Assembly: GCF_010119385.1 (NCBI RefSeq)
Contig: NZ_VFIE01000027.1
Span: 39,847 to 103,846 of the forward strand
Direction: 5' to 3'
DNA from: Nesterenkonia haasae
GTDB lineage: Bacteria > Actinomycetota > Actinomycetes > Actinomycetales > Micrococcaceae
Length of the DNA stretch: 64,000 nt
The notes beneath the pieces were generated by a model. That model searched no databases and was not told where the DNA came from. It saw nothing but the letters and a program-made list of their open reading frames with translations. Made by a program: the position numbers and the translations under genes. The stretch's first letter is position 1. The number at the start of each line of letters is the position of its first letter. Shown here one piece after another: positions 20,193 through 29,328 of this stretch.

Positions 20193-21538
20193 CACTCCTG
20201 CGGCCTCTCTGCTTCTACCTGCGTAGGTGCGCCCTGTGAACCATTCTCCGGCGACTGGGCCTCTGCCGGCATAAAGAGCTGGACCTCCGTCCCGCTGGAC
20301 CTGGACCGAATCCGGGCCGTGCCACCGCCGCGCTTCATCCGGCCGATGATGGATTCTCGCACGCCCATGCGGTCCTCGGCGATTGCATCCAGCTCAAAAC
20401 CGGGGCCCCGATCTCTGACGAACACGGCGTCCTCTGCCTCGGTGGACTCGATGTATACCGATGCCGGGCCAGCGTGCCGGATCGCGTTGAGGATTGCCTC
20501 ACGGGTAGCGGCCACCAGCGGTTCATGCTGACGACGCCGCGACTCCCCCACTGCCACCACCTCAACGGGAACAGAGTGCAGCTCCTCCAGTTCAGCAGCC
20601 ACCGAAAGAACCTGGTCTTTCAACGTTCCGGTGGCCTGGGCATTCTGCCGGTAGAGCCATGACCGCAGCTGCCGCTCTTGGCTGCGGGCCAGGCGTTCAA
20701 CCTCAGCCGGGTCAGACTTCTGCTTCTGGATCATGGCCAGTGTCTGCAGGACCGAATCGTGCAGATGCGCCGCGATGTCTGCCCGCTCTGCCTCAGCCGC
20801 GGCGCGTTCGCGCTCTACTTGGGAGGTGCGGTAGAGCTTGATGAACCAGGGGGCCAGAACCAGGGCAAGCCCGGCAAGCAGAATGGCGCCGACGATTGTC
20901 CCGGCGATGAGCTCGCCGGTGCCCACCAGTCCGCCGGCGATGACAAGCATGGCCACCAGCACCAATCCTGCCCCACAACTGATCTGCCAGAGAGCTGCGG
21001 TTCGCTGGCCCGGAGCTCCCTGACCCAGCGCCGTTTGCGAATGGTCCAATTGGGACCAGGCCAGGCCCACGCCTCCGATGATGACGGCCGGCACCATGAC
21101 TATTCGCCAGTCAATGCTGACGCCCAGAAGTTGGGCCAACATGAGAGCACCAAGACCCAGCAGCACGCTGCCCATCATGATTTCCGGTGATGAGGTTAAC
21201 GTGTCCAGTCCGCGCTGAGCTTTGCTCGATGCGCTGCGCTCGGGGCTGTCCTGGGGCCGCGGCTCATATGCCGCCAGCGCTGGGCCGCTCAGGCCCCGCA
21301 CGGCAGCTTCGCCGGTGGGTTCTTTCTCTGTGGGGGCGAACACCCACAGCCAGCAGTAGAGAAGGAGCCCGATTCCGCCAGCCAACGTCAGCACGATGAA
21401 CGCCAACCGCACCAGTGGCACGGGGTAACCGAGGTGGCGCGACAGCCCTAAGCAGACGCCTGCGACGGGGGTGCCCAGTGCTCGGCGCAGCGGAGGCCGC
21501 TGGGGCACCTGGTCCTGAGCCGGCGTCGTTGTTTCCAC
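20192..21538 (-). CDS. PspC-domain sensor histidine kinase
   Basis: A 448-residue membrane kinase. A PspC domain occupies about 15-70 (RALGTPVAGVCLGLSRHLGY), followed by a spacer and four further hydrophobic helices to about 235. The dimerisation/phosphorylation segment contains HLHDSVLQTL (258-267), typical of HisKA_3 kinases, and the ATPase domain has N-box EAILNAIRHAG and G-box VRDRGPGFEL. PspC replaces a conventional sensor, so the signal is probably membrane or cell-wall stress. The start is a GTG with GGAGGG directly against it, an unusually tight spacing, so the true start could differ slightly. Confidence 0.92.
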   Translation of the reverse strand: METTTPAQDQVPQRPPLRRALGTPVAGVCLGLSRHLGYPVPLVRLAFIVLTLAGGIGLLLYCWLWVFAPTEKEPTGEAAVRGLSGPALAAYEPRPQDSPERSASSKAQRGLDTLTSSPEIMMGSVLLGLGALMLAQLLGVSIDWRIVMVPAVIIGGVGLAWSQLDHSQTALGQGAPGQRTAALWQISCGAGLVLVAMLVIAGGLVGTGELIAGTIVGAILLAGLALVLAPWFIKLYRTSQVERERAAAEAERADIAAHLHDSVLQTLAMIQKQKSDPAEVERLARSQERQLRSWLYRQNAQATGTLKDQVLSVAAELEELHSVPVEVVAVGESRRRQHEPLVAATREAILNAIRHAGPASVYIESTEAEDAVFVRDRGPGFELDAIAEDRMGVRESIIGRMKRGGGTARIRSRSSGTEVQLFMPAEAQSPENGSQGAPTQVEAERPQE

Positions 21539-21664
21539 CCCTCCATAGTGTCATGGCCACACCGGCTTCAGACAGGAGATTCGGGGGTCTCCGGGGCCAT
21601 ATCAGGGTGCGATCAGGGCCGTCCCGCATAGCGGTGATGGCACCAACAGGACGACACTGGAGTC

Positions 21665-23134
21665 ATGAGCACTTCAGATCACGGCCGCCGCGAAGCCGGC
21701 CATCAAGTCTTCGATTGGGTTCGAACCCTCGGGCTCGAGCGGCCCGACAACGCCTGGGCAGCCGGAGTATGCGCCGCCGTGGCTCAAAAACTCGGCTGGG
21801 ACACCGCCTTGGTTCGTGGTATCGGCGTCGTGGCTTTCATCATCTTCTTCTCCCCTATGGCTCTCTTCTACGGACTCTCGTGGATGTTCCTGCCGGACTC
21901 CCGGGGCCATATTCACGCCCAGCAGGCGCTGCGCGGTTCCTACCCCGCAGGTTTCTGGGGTGCAGGCATCCTCACTCTGGTGGGGGCGGTGAATGTCTTC
22001 ACACCGAATATCGTGGGGCCGTTTGCGATTCTGCTGAACCTAGTCATCATCGGGCTGGTCGCCTGGTTGCTGTGGGCGATTTTCCGCGGCTACCAGCGCA
22101 ACACCGGGAACTCATCTGCTCAAGGCAACTCCCCAAAAGCCGGGGCCTCTGCCCACCGATCAGCTGACTCGAAGCCACCGGCAGAGGCGAAGGGCACCCC
22201 CCGCGAAGACGGCAAGCCGGCCTGGTACCCCAAGGAGGGCCCACCACCAGCTGGCCGTTCGGCGTCGGCCGCGCAAAGCGGGCCTCAGGCACACTCTTAC
22301 GCTGAGAGCTCTCACTCTGGAACCTCACACGCCACTGCCGGGGGCATGAGGGTCTCACCTCCGCCGACAAAGCGGCAGGAGGAGAATCCCCGCGTCGCCG
22401 AGGAGAAGCGCCGCCGACGGATGGTCAGTTTTGGTTTGGCGCTGCTGGCTGTACCGATGATCGCCGCTGCCATGTGGTTCGCCACCACTGTCGGACTCGC
22501 CACCACCAACGCGGTCCTCTTAGGACTTGCGCTAGTGGTGACGCTGCTGGCGCTGATGCACCTTGGTGCGGCAGTGCGCGGCACACGGGGCCGCGCCGGC
22601 TTGCTGGGCACCTTCACAGTGTTGATGCTGGTGGTCTTCCTGTTCGCACCGTCGAACCTGGAGAGCAGTTCAAACCACGTATTCGGCAACTACGAGACGC
22701 AGTCGGAGACGGTCAACACGGCTTTTGCCAACACCACTGTGGATCTTCGAAACCTCAGCGACAGGTTCGCCGCCGATGATGAGGTCGACTTCTCTGATGC
22801 CACCGCCGCGGCGGAGTTCTTCGATACGGGGGATTTTCACACCACAGTCGATGTCAACAATGCCTTCGCCAATACCACCGTGGTGCTGCCAGATGATGTC
22901 TATTGGGAGATCGACCCCAGGAATTTCATGGGCAACATGGATATCCGGACTCAGTCACTCTGGGACTCCTATCAGGGAATCGGCGCCACACCTCAGGACG
23001 TGGACCCAGAGGTGGCAGCAGGCACTGTAGAGCTGAAGGTGGGCAATGCCTTCGGCAATGTGGTCATCTATGACGAGACCACCTATAAGCAGGAAGAGCT
23101 AGGCATCTTCAGCGATGAGGAGGAGCAGGAATGA
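21665..23134 (+). CDS. PspC and LiaF-like C-terminal domain membrane protein
   Basis: A 489-residue membrane protein divergent from the kinase. An N-terminal PspC domain (about 28-85) contains WAAGVCAAVAQKLGWDTALV, followed by two helices, a Pro/Ser/Lys-rich cytoplasmic linker (about 150-255), and three helices (about 258-335). The extracellular C-terminus resembles the LiaF/DUF4097-type beta-helix: repeated motifs TVNTAFANTTVDLRNL, VNNAFANTTVVLPDDV and KVGNAFGNVVIYDE. LiaF-like proteins modulate partner kinases in cell-envelope stress systems. The last four bases overlap the next gene (ATGA). Confidence 0.87.
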   Translation: MSTSDHGRREAGHQVFDWVRTLGLERPDNAWAAGVCAAVAQKLGWDTALVRGIGVVAFIIFFSPMALFYGLSWMFLPDSRGHIHAQQALRGSYPAGFWGAGILTLVGAVNVFTPNIVGPFAILLNLVIIGLVAWLLWAIFRGYQRNTGNSSAQGNSPKAGASAHRSADSKPPAEAKGTPREDGKPAWYPKEGPPPAGRSASAAQSGPQAHSYAESSHSGTSHATAGGMRVSPPPTKRQEENPRVAEEKRRRRMVSFGLALLAVPMIAAAMWFATTVGLATTNAVLLGLALVVTLLALMHLGAAVRGTRGRAGLLGTFTVLMLVVFLFAPSNLESSSNHVFGNYETQSETVNTAFANTTVDLRNLSDRFAADDEVDFSDATAAAEFFDTGDFHTTVDVNNAFANTTVVLPDDVYWEIDPRNFMGNMDIRTQSLWDSYQGIGATPQDVDPEVAAGTVELKVGNAFGNVVIYDETTYKQEELGIFSDEEEQE

Positions 23135-23595
23135 GTGACAAGACGAGTCCGTCCAACGATGCCGCGGAACAGAACCGCCACACTCATCAGCACACGGTTC
23201 ATCAGCAGACGGTGCCGATCCCGCCTGAGCCGGAGGATGTTGACGCCCTGCTCGCCGAGTCCCTGAGGGCTCAGTCCGAACGTGATTTCACGTGGAAGGA
23301 ACCAGAGCGGAAGCCCCGCTGGTGGGAACGCGTTGAGGGGCCAGAAGAGGCCCCCGGGGCGTTGTCTCCCACACGCACAACCGAGGTGACGGCATCAGCT
23401 CGAGATACCCGAAGGCTGCGATTGGGCTCTGTGGTGTTCGCACTGATCAGTCTGCTTTTGGCAGGCTGGGTGGTAGCTTCAGTAGTTTTCGGCATCACCG
23501 TGGAGCCACTTGTTGTGGGCCTGGTGATCTGCTCGCTTGCGGGTGTGTCCCTGATTATTGCCGGTCTTCGACCCAAACCCGGCACACGCATCTGA
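23131..23595 (+). CDS. Small two-helix membrane protein
   Basis: A 154-residue protein with a His/Gln-rich N-terminus (RHTHQHTVHQQTV), an acidic/aromatic middle (RKPRWWERVEG) and two C-terminal transmembrane helices (about 100-145). It has no recognised domain. It is translationally coupled to the PspC/LiaF-like gene (ATGA overlap), so it probably belongs to the same envelope-stress unit. Confidence 0.75.
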   Translation: MSDKTSPSNDAAEQNRHTHQHTVHQQTVPIPPEPEDVDALLAESLRAQSERDFTWKEPERKPRWWERVEGPEEAPGALSPTRTTEVTASARDTRRLRLGSVVFALISLLLAGWVVASVVFGITVEPLVVGLVICSLAGVSLIIAGLRPKPGTRI

Positions 23596-23630
23596 GTAGC
23601 GTGTGACAAGTTCATCTGTACCCTAACGAC

Positions 23631-23672
23631 GAAACCCCGGTCCGCTCCTTCAACGGAGTAGACCGGGGTTTC
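23631..23672. terminator. Bidirectional terminator between the PspC operon and rplL
   Basis: A 12-bp perfect inverted repeat (GAAACCCCGGTC and its complement) with a second inner stem, followed by T-rich sequence on both strands. It ends the plus-strand membrane-protein operon and the minus-strand rplJL operon. Confidence 0.85.
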
Positions 23673-23709
23673 GTGTTTCACCTTCTGAGAGCGGCATAAG
23701 CCGCCCCAA

Positions 23710-24093
23710 TCACTTGAGAGTGACGGTGGCGCCAGCGCCTTCGAGGGCCTCTTTAGCCTTCTCAGCGGACTCTTTGTCTGCGCCTTCCAGAACAGCCTTA
23801 GGTGCGCCGTCAACCAGCTCCTTGGCCTCCTTCAGTCCGAGGGAGGTCAAGCTGCGCACCTCCTTGATGACGCCGATCTTCTTGTCGCCAGCGGCTTCAA
23901 GAATGACGTCGAACTCAGTCTGCTCTTCAGCCTCGGCAGCCTCGGCACCAGCGGGGGCTGCGCCTGCTGCGGCGACAGGAGCTGCTGCAGTCACATCGAA
24001 GGTCTCCTCGAAGACCTTGACGAACTCGGAGAGCTCAATGAGGCTCATTTCCTTGAACTGTTCAATCAGTTCGTCGTGGCTCAACTTAGCCAT
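23710..24093 (-). CDS. rplL: 50S ribosomal protein L7/L12
   Basis: The flexible stalk protein of the 50S subunit, 127 residues. N-terminal dimerisation region [20 protein letters not shown], an Ala/Gly-rich hinge ([18 protein letters not shown]) and C-terminal factor-binding domain (EKTEFDV-like stretch, [20 protein letters not shown]). It follows rplJ by 61 bases in the same unit. Confidence 0.98.
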   Translation of the reverse strand: MAKLSHDELIEQFKEMSLIELSEFVKVFEETFDVTAAAPVAAAGAAPAGAEAAEAEEQTEFDVILEAAGDKKIGVIKEVRSLTSLGLKEAKELVDGAPKAVLEGADKESAEKAKEALEGAGATVTLK

Positions 24094-24154
24094 GGGGTTG
24101 GCTCCTTACGTGTTTGAAACGGATCTTGTTTTCGTTTGTGTGCGCTGACAAGCG

Positions 24155-24676
24155 TCAGGCAGCGTCTTCCTGCTTCGCGCGCAGGGCTTCCACGGTCCGA
24201 ACCATCTTGGAAATCGGAGCCTGGAAGGTAGCGGCCGCCTTGGTCTGTGCACCGATGAAGGCACCAGCCAGCTTGCCGAGCAGAACCTCACGGGACTCAA
24301 GATCCGCGAGCTTCTTCACCTCGTCCTCCGTCAGGGGCTTGCCATCCATATAGCCGCCCTTGACGATGAGCTGAGGGTTGTCCTTGGCAAAGTCACGCAG
24401 AGCTTTTGCCACGTCCACGGCATCACCGTGAACGAAAGCGATCGCAGAAGGTCCGCTCATCTGGCCCTCGAAGGACTCGATGCCGACTTCCTTGGCTGCG
24501 ATCTCGGTCAGCGTGTTCTTCACCACGGCGTAGTTTGCGTTCTCCCGCACGGACCGCCGCAAATGCTGCAGCTGGCCGACGGAGAGGCCGCGGTATTCCG
24601 TGAGCACGGCAGCGTTTGAGGCGTTGAAGAGCTCCTTGAGCTCCGCAACGGCAGCCGCCTTCTCAGGATTCGCCAT
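24155..24676 (-). CDS. rplJ: 50S ribosomal protein L10
   Basis: Stalk-base protein of 173 residues, recognised from LFNASNAAVLTEYRGLSVGQ and the C-terminal helix that carries L7/L12 dimers. In most bacteria L10-(L12)4 binds its own mRNA leader; a structured leader and an attenuator are visible upstream here. First gene of the rplJL unit. Confidence 0.98.
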   Translation of the reverse strand: MANPEKAAAVAELKELFNASNAAVLTEYRGLSVGQLQHLRRSVRENANYAVVKNTLTEIAAKEVGIESFEGQMSGPSAIAFVHGDAVDVAKALRDFAKDNPQLIVKGGYMDGKPLTEDEVKKLADLESREVLLGKLAGAFIGAQTKAAATFQAPISKMVRTVEALRAKQEDAA

Positions 24677-24727
24677 GGCACTCCTTCCGAATTACATTGC
24701 CAGTCAGAGTCACAGGTGGGGGCATAG

Positions 24728-24757
24728 AAAAAGCCCCATGCACAAGTGCACAGGGCT
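24728..24757 (-). terminator. Attenuator hairpin in the rplJL leader
   Basis: On the minus strand an 11-12 bp stem (AGCCCTGTGCAC pairing with GTGCATGGGGCT, including G-U pairs) is followed by five T residues. It lies between the promoter and rplJ, 52 bases before the ATG, so it would stop the operon unless bypassed. Confidence 0.7.
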
Positions 24758-24925
24758 CAACTGAACATCACAATGATGTGTCATGCTGGCTTTGTCCACC
24801 TGCGCAGGTCGCCCGTGAGGGTCTTTAAAGCTCAGCCATACTCCGGGGGTCCCGGTGACCACGAGTTTCAGCGCCAACTGATTCTCGCACGGCTGAAGCG
24901 ACCGGCGGTCTTTGGTCAATGACTG
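24758..24925 (-). ncRNA. L10-type ribosomal protein leader
   Basis: About 170 bases of transcribed leader between the TATAGT promoter and the attenuator. On the minus strand it contains the complementary element CCTGCGCAGG and several G/C-rich stems, in the place where the L10 leader occurs in other bacteria. Assignment rests on position and general pattern; no covariance search was possible. Confidence 0.55.
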
Positions 24926-24954
24926 ACTATACATGTCCTCAAGCAGACGAACAA
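24926..24954 (-). promoter_or_regulatory. rplJL promoter
   Basis: TTGTTC (24949-24954) and TATAGT (24926-24931) with a 17-base spacer on the minus strand. It gives a leader of about 245 bases before rplJ. Confidence 0.65.
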
Positions 24955-25119
24955 AACGTACAGGGGTGCCGCTGCTCTGATAGCGGGCATCTCGATGGGA
25001 TCCTGGAGGCCCGCCAGTCTGGCGTCCCCCGGTTTCCCGCACTCCTTCTGAAGCTGGTGAACCTGGCCTGTTCTGACTAGCCTGGCAGTCACCGTGCCGA
25101 ACACCGAGCTTGACATGCC

Positions 25120-25153
25120 AGGAGCCCCGCTCCCATAGGGGAACGGGGCTCCT
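25120..25153 (-). terminator. Hairpin after rplA
   Basis: A 10-bp perfect stem (AGGAGCCCCG / CGGGGCTCCT) with further inner pairing, 16 bases past the rplA stop. No strong T tract, but the position fits the end of the rplK-rplA unit. Between here and the rplJL promoter nothing else is recognised. Confidence 0.65.
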
Positions 25154-25168
25154 GCGAGGGGTAGTGAG

Positions 25169-25876
25169 CTACTCGCCGACGACGACCTTGGTGACGTTCG
25201 GGTCTACCTGGATCCCAGGTCCGAAGGTGGTCGAGACGGTGGCCTTCTGAATGTAGCGGCCCTTGGAGGACGAAGGCTTCAATCGCAGGACCTCTTCAAG
25301 CACTGCTGCGTAGTTCTCAGCCAGCTGCTTGGGTTCAAAGTTTGTCCTGCCCACGACGAAGTGGAGGTTGGCGTGCTTATCCACGCGGAAGTCGATCTTG
25401 CCTGCCTTGATCTCAGAGACGGCTTTTGCCACGTCTGGGGTCACGGTACCGGTCTTCGGGTTCGGCATCAGGTTACGGGGACCCAGTACCTTGCCCAGTC
25501 GTCCGACCTTGCCCATCATGTCTGGGGAAGCCACGGCAGCGTCGAAGTCGACCCATCCGTCCTGCACCTTGGCGATCAACTCGTCGCCTCCCACGAAGTC
25601 AGCGCCAGCTTCTTCGGCCTTGGCCACATTGTCACCCTGGGTGAAAACAACCACACGGGCGGTCCTACCGGTTCCATGAGGAAGATTCACGGTGCCGCGA
25701 ACCATCTGGTCGGCTTTGCGTGGATCCACGGAGAGCCGCATCGCAACCTCAACGGTGGCGTCTGCCTTAGAGGGGTTGGTCTCCTTAGCCAGAGCCACGG
25801 CCTGAGCCGGATTGTAAATAGTGTCTTCGCCGATTTTCTCGGCTGCTGCGTTGTATGCTTTGCTGCGCTTTGCCAT
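25169..25876 (-). CDS. rplA: 50S ribosomal protein L1
   Basis: L1 stalk protein, 235 residues from the ATG at 25876 ([11 protein letters not shown]), which has AGGAG 9 nt upstream; an open extension to 25933 is not L1-like. Typical L1 blocks are present: [37 protein letters not shown] and [18 protein letters not shown]. It forms a unit with rplK, 100 bases upstream. Confidence 0.97.
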   Translation of the reverse strand: MAKRSKAYNAAAEKIGEDTIYNPAQAVALAKETNPSKADATVEVAMRLSVDPRKADQMVRGTVNLPHGTGRTARVVVFTQGDNVAKAEEAGADFVGGDELIAKVQDGWVDFDAAVASPDMMGKVGRLGKVLGPRNLMPNPKTGTVTPDVAKAVSEIKAGKIDFRVDKHANLHFVVGRTNFEPKQLAENYAAVLEEVLRLKPSSSKGRYIQKATVSTTFGPGIQVDPNVTKVVVGE

Positions 25877-25976
25877 CTGCGTTGTTCTCCTTAGCAGTTG
25901 TGGTACATGGGCCGCGCTCGGCCCTTCCCACATTCCCGGAGTGTCCGGGCTTTCTTATATGTCTTGTTTAGCTGAA

Positions 25977-26408
25977 TCAGCTGTCGACGGTGATGCCCAT
26001 GGAACGGGCGGTACCGGCAACGATCTTGGAAGCAGCTTCAATGTCGTTGGCATTGAGGTCTTCCATCTTCGTCTGAGCGATCTCTTCGACCTGAGCCTTG
26101 GAGAGCTTACCGACCTTGTCCGTGTGTGGGACGCCGGAGCCCTTCTTGACACCCGCTGCCTTCTTGATCAGTTCTGCCGCGGGCGGGGTCTTGGTGATGA
26201 AGGTGAAGGAGCGGTCTTCGTAGACGGTGATCTCTACAGGCACCACATTGCCGCGCTGGTTTTCGGTCGCGGCGTTATAGGCCTTGCAGAACTCCATGAT
26301 GTTGACGCCGTGCTGACCGAGCGCAGGTCCGATTGGTGGTGCCGGGTTGGCAGCACCAGCCTGGATCTGAAGCTTGATCAGCCCGGAGACCTTTTTCTTC
26401 GGGGCCAT
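25977..26408 (-). CDS. rplK: 50S ribosomal protein L11
   Basis: 143-residue L11 of the GTPase-associated centre, with the Pro-rich N-terminal domain ([20 protein letters not shown]) that thiopeptides contact and the C-terminal rRNA-binding domain ending [12 protein letters not shown]. Preceded by AAAGGA. The 175-base gap to nusG holds no other recognised feature. Confidence 0.98.
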   Translation of the reverse strand: MAPKKKVSGLIKLQIQAGAANPAPPIGPALGQHGVNIMEFCKAYNAATENQRGNVVPVEITVYEDRSFTFITKTPPAAELIKKAAGVKKGSGVPHTDKVGKLSKAQVEEIAQTKMEDLNANDIEAASKIVAGTARSMGITVDS

Positions 26409-26583
26409 AATCTGTCCTTTACTAGTTTCCGTGCGTCCTGCAGACTCAGGAGCGAGGGCTGCAGGGGTGAGCGAATCTGGCCGAGCCGCTCAGGTCGCCG
26501 CCGTTCTCCCAAAGCATGGAGAGCGACGACGAAGTCTTCAGTTGTTGGCTCTCACAGCGGTATTTGCTGCCGTGAGGCTGGGG

Positions 26584-27285
26584 TTAGTAGATCTTCTCGA
26601 TCTGGTTGAAGTTCAGCGTCACCGGGGTCTCGCGTTCGAAGATCGAGACCAGCACCACCAGAGTACGAGCGTCGACATTGATCTCGGAGATGGTCGCCGG
26701 CAGGGTGGCGAAGGGGCCATCGGTGACCGTGACCGATTCGCCGACTTCGAAGTCCACCTTCACGTCTGATGTCGGAGTGGGAGCAGCACCGCCCTCTCCA
26801 TCGAGGACTTCGACCTTCCGCTCGCCGGGCTTACCCAGACGGTGCTCTGCGAGCATGTGGAAGACCTCATCGCTGCTCAAGGGCTGCGGGTCATGGGCAT
26901 TGCCGACGAATCCGGTCACACCTGGGGTGTGACGAACCACTCCCCATGACTCATCGGTGATCTCCATGCGAACCAGGACGTAGCCGGGAATGCGCACACG
27001 GTTGACGACCTTGCGCTGCGTGTTCTTGATCTCCACGACGTCTTCCATGGGGACGTCGATCTCGTAGATCTGCTCCTCCATGTCCTGAGTCTGTATACGG
27101 GTCTCGAGGTTGGACTTCACGCGCTTTTCGTAACCGGCGTAGGTGTGCACCACGTACCAGTCACCCAGGCCACGCCGAAGCTCACTCTTGAGCTCTTCAG
27201 CGCGCTCTTCGTAAGTCTTCTCCTCCTCCGCGGGAGCCTCTGCAGCCTCGGCTGCGTCGTCCTGCGTCAGTTCCTGATCAGACAC
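26584..27285 (-). CDS. nusG: Transcription termination/antitermination factor NusG
   Basis: 233 residues from a GTG with AGGAG 5 nt upstream. An acidic N-terminal extension (about 1-40, rich in Glu/Ala) typical of actinobacteria precedes the NGN domain ([19 protein letters not shown], about 42-150) and the C-terminal KOW domain ([20 protein letters not shown]). It binds RNA polymerase and links it to Rho or ribosomes. It lies in the conserved secE-nusG-rplK-rplA order. Confidence 0.97.
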   Translation of the reverse strand: MSDQELTQDDAAEAAEAPAEEEKTYEERAEELKSELRRGLGDWYVVHTYAGYEKRVKSNLETRIQTQDMEEQIYEIDVPMEDVVEIKNTQRKVVNRVRIPGYVLVRMEITDESWGVVRHTPGVTGFVGNAHDPQPLSSDEVFHMLAEHRLGKPGERKVEVLDGEGGAAPTPTSDVKVDFEVGESVTVTDGPFATLPATISEINVDARTLVVLVSIFERETPVTLNFNQIEKIY

Positions 27286-27348
27286 GTTTCTCCTAGGTAA
27301 GTGTGTTGCGTACGCCGGCGCGAGCCGGATTCAGTTGGTTGTCGTATC

Positions 27349-27717
27349 TCAGTTTGCGCCGGCGCCTGCGCCGCCGCCGAACACGAGGGATGAAAGATTG
27401 TCCAACCCCCAGTCGAGCAGGGAGACGATGCCGATCACGATCAGCACGAACACGAGGACCACGACCGTGTAGTTCACCAGTTCCCGACGTGTGGGAACGA
27501 TGACTTTACGCAGCTCGTCGAAGACCTGCTTCAGGAACCGCCACGCTCGTGTCAATGGGTTCTTCGGACGTGATTCACCGCCGGAGTGACCCCCGGTGTC
27601 TGTCACTGGTGTCTGGGACACGAAGACTCCATCTGCTTGCTCTGTTCGTTGTGGCTGCTCCCCCACAGGCTTCCTGAGAGGCTTTGGGTTCAAGGCAATG
27701 CCAGCCGGAGCTGGCAC
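27349..27717 (-). CDS. secE: Preprotein translocase subunit SecE
   Basis: 122 residues as drawn from a GTG. The C-terminal 65 residues are SecE: the amphipathic stretch AWRFLKQVFDELRKVIVPTR and a single transmembrane helix (VVVLVFVLIVIGIVSLLDW). It is part of the SecYEG channel. The first 50 residues are poorly conserved; an in-frame GTG at about residue 33 has GGAG upstream and may be the real start. It follows tRNA-Trp and precedes nusG. Confidence 0.93.
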   Translation of the reverse strand: MPAPAGIALNPKPLRKPVGEQPQRTEQADGVFVSQTPVTDTGGHSGGESRPKNPLTRAWRFLKQVFDELRKVIVPTRRELVNYTVVVLVFVLIVIGIVSLLDWGLDNLSSLVFGGGAGAGAN

Positions 27718-27765
27718 ATCCTTCCCCGTGAAGCAGTACTGCGTGAATCACAGCACTGTCCAACG

Positions 27766-27838
27766 CAGGGCAGACAGGACTCGAACCTGCAACCTACGGT
27801 TTTGGAGACCGTTGCGCTACCAATTGCGCCACTGCCCT
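27766..27838 (-). tRNA. tRNA-Trp (anticodon CCA)
   Basis: 73 bases fold as a cloverleaf: acceptor AGGGCAG/CTGCCCT, D arm GCGC-GCGC, anticodon stem ACGGT/ACCGT around loop CTCCAAA (anticodon CCA), T arm with TTCGAGT, discriminator G. CCA is not encoded. The tRNA-Trp/secE order is conserved in actinobacteria. Confidence 0.97.
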
Positions 27839-27840
27839 AT

Positions 27841-27875
27841 TGGGCATCATTCCCACACGTGTGAGGGCATGCCCA
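27841..27875. repeat. Strong inverted repeat just 5' of tRNA-Trp
   Basis: TGGGCAT at 27841-27847 pairs with ATGCCCA at 27869-27875, with a second inner stem CCCACAC/GTGTG-GGG. It lies 2 bases from the tRNA 5' end, so in the tRNA-secE transcript it would form a hairpin immediately before the tRNA. Role unknown; processing signal or terminator are both possible. Confidence 0.55.
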
Positions 27876-28029
27876 GTAGAGGTGTTCAAGACACCGGCAG
27901 CCAAGTCTACGCCGAGCCTCGGCATAACACCAACTGCACCAGCAGATGATGGTATACGACGGCGACGCGTCCAGATAGGGTTGTGACGACTAGGTCATCT
28001 GTGCCCGCCCCAGAAAGGACGCTTCTGTC

Positions 28030-29235
28030 ATGCCGCTTCCCCACCACCGAGTCTCCGCCCGTATCGGGTCGATTGCAGAGTCCGCCACGATGAAAGTTGA
28101 CGCCAAAGCCAAGGCGCTCAAAGCTGCCGGTGAGGATGTCATAGGTTTTGGCGCAGGTGAGCCCGATTTCCCCACTCCGGACCACATTGTCGAGGCAGCT
28201 GTGGCCGCCGCTAAAGACCCTAAGAACCACAAGTACACCCCTGCCGCGGGACTTCCGGAGCTTCGGGAGGCGATTGCCGAAAAGACCACCCGCGACTCCG
28301 GATATGCCGCAGAGGCTTCCCAGGTGCTGGTCACCAACGGAGGCAAGCATGCCGTGTATGCGAGTCTGGCGGCGCTCCTGGATCCAGGTGATCAGGTCAT
28401 TGTTCCTTCCCCCTACTGGACTACGTATCCGGAGGCCATCAAGTTAGCTGGCGGCTCCACCGTAGAAGTCTTCGCCGGGCCCGAGCAGGGATACAAGGTC
28501 ACCGTTGACCAGCTTGAGTCGGCAGTCACCGAGCGGACCAAAGCACTGATGTTCGTGTCCCCGTCGAACCCTACCGGTGCGGTGTATTCACCGGAGGAGA
28601 CTCGGGAGATCGGTCGGTGGGCTGCCGAGCAGGGCCTCTGGGTCATCACCGACGAGATCTACGAAAAACTCACCTATGACGATGTGCCGTTTACCTCCAT
28701 CGCGTCTGTTCCGGAGCTGGCACATCAGGTGGTGATTCTCTCCGGCGTGGCCAAGACCTACGCCATGACCGGGTGGCGCGTGGGCTGGATGGTCGGCCCG
28801 GCGGACCTGATCAAGGCTGCGACCACGCTGCAGACGCACCTCACATCCAACGTGGCAAACGTCTCCCAGCGGGCAGCCCTGGCTGCGATCACCGGTCCCA
28901 CTGAACCGGTCGAGCAGATGCGCGAGGCCTTTGACCGGCGGCGCAAGACGATTGTTGAAAAACTCAACCGGGTCGCTGGCTTCGAGACACCGGTGCCGCA
29001 GGGGGCGTTCTACGCCTATGTGGACGCTAGGGGCGCGCTGAACAGAGAGATCGGTGGGTCGACCCCCACCTCGACCACAGAGCTGGCCGAGGTGATTCTG
29101 GACAAGGCCAAAGTCGCCGTCGTCCCCGGTGAAGCTTTTGGGCCCTCCGGCTACCTCCGCTTGTCCTACGCCCTCGGGGACGAGGACTTGGTGGATGGCA
29201 TAGAACGTATCGAGAAACTGTTGGGCAGCAAGTAA
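28030..29235 (+). CDS. aspC: Pyridoxal-phosphate aminotransferase (aspartate aminotransferase-like)
   Basis: 401-residue class I/II aminotransferase. The PLP-binding Lys lies in [17 protein letters not shown] (about 244-260), with the preceding [11 protein letters not shown] and [12 protein letters not shown] motifs. The N-terminal [20 protein letters not shown] is typical of the thermostable Ib-type aspartate aminotransferases. The substrate is inferred from these motifs. Preceded by GAAAGGA at a good distance. It is divergent from the tRNA-Trp/secE unit and followed by pfkA. Confidence 0.92.
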   Translation: MPLPHHRVSARIGSIAESATMKVDAKAKALKAAGEDVIGFGAGEPDFPTPDHIVEAAVAAAKDPKNHKYTPAAGLPELREAIAEKTTRDSGYAAEASQVLVTNGGKHAVYASLAALLDPGDQVIVPSPYWTTYPEAIKLAGGSTVEVFAGPEQGYKVTVDQLESAVTERTKALMFVSPSNPTGAVYSPEETREIGRWAAEQGLWVITDEIYEKLTYDDVPFTSIASVPELAHQVVILSGVAKTYAMTGWRVGWMVGPADLIKAATTLQTHLTSNVANVSQRAALAAITGPTEPVEQMREAFDRRRKTIVEKLNRVAGFETPVPQGAFYAYVDARGALNREIGGSTPTSTTELAEVILDKAKVAVVPGEAFGPSGYLRLSYALGDEDLVDGIERIEKLLGSK

Positions 29236-29328
29236 CGCCTCCGCCGGTAATAGACTGAAGCGGAACCACCTGCCGAGGATGTCAGGACCATCACGTTTCG
29301 CACCACGCGAGAAGGAAGTGACTCATCC

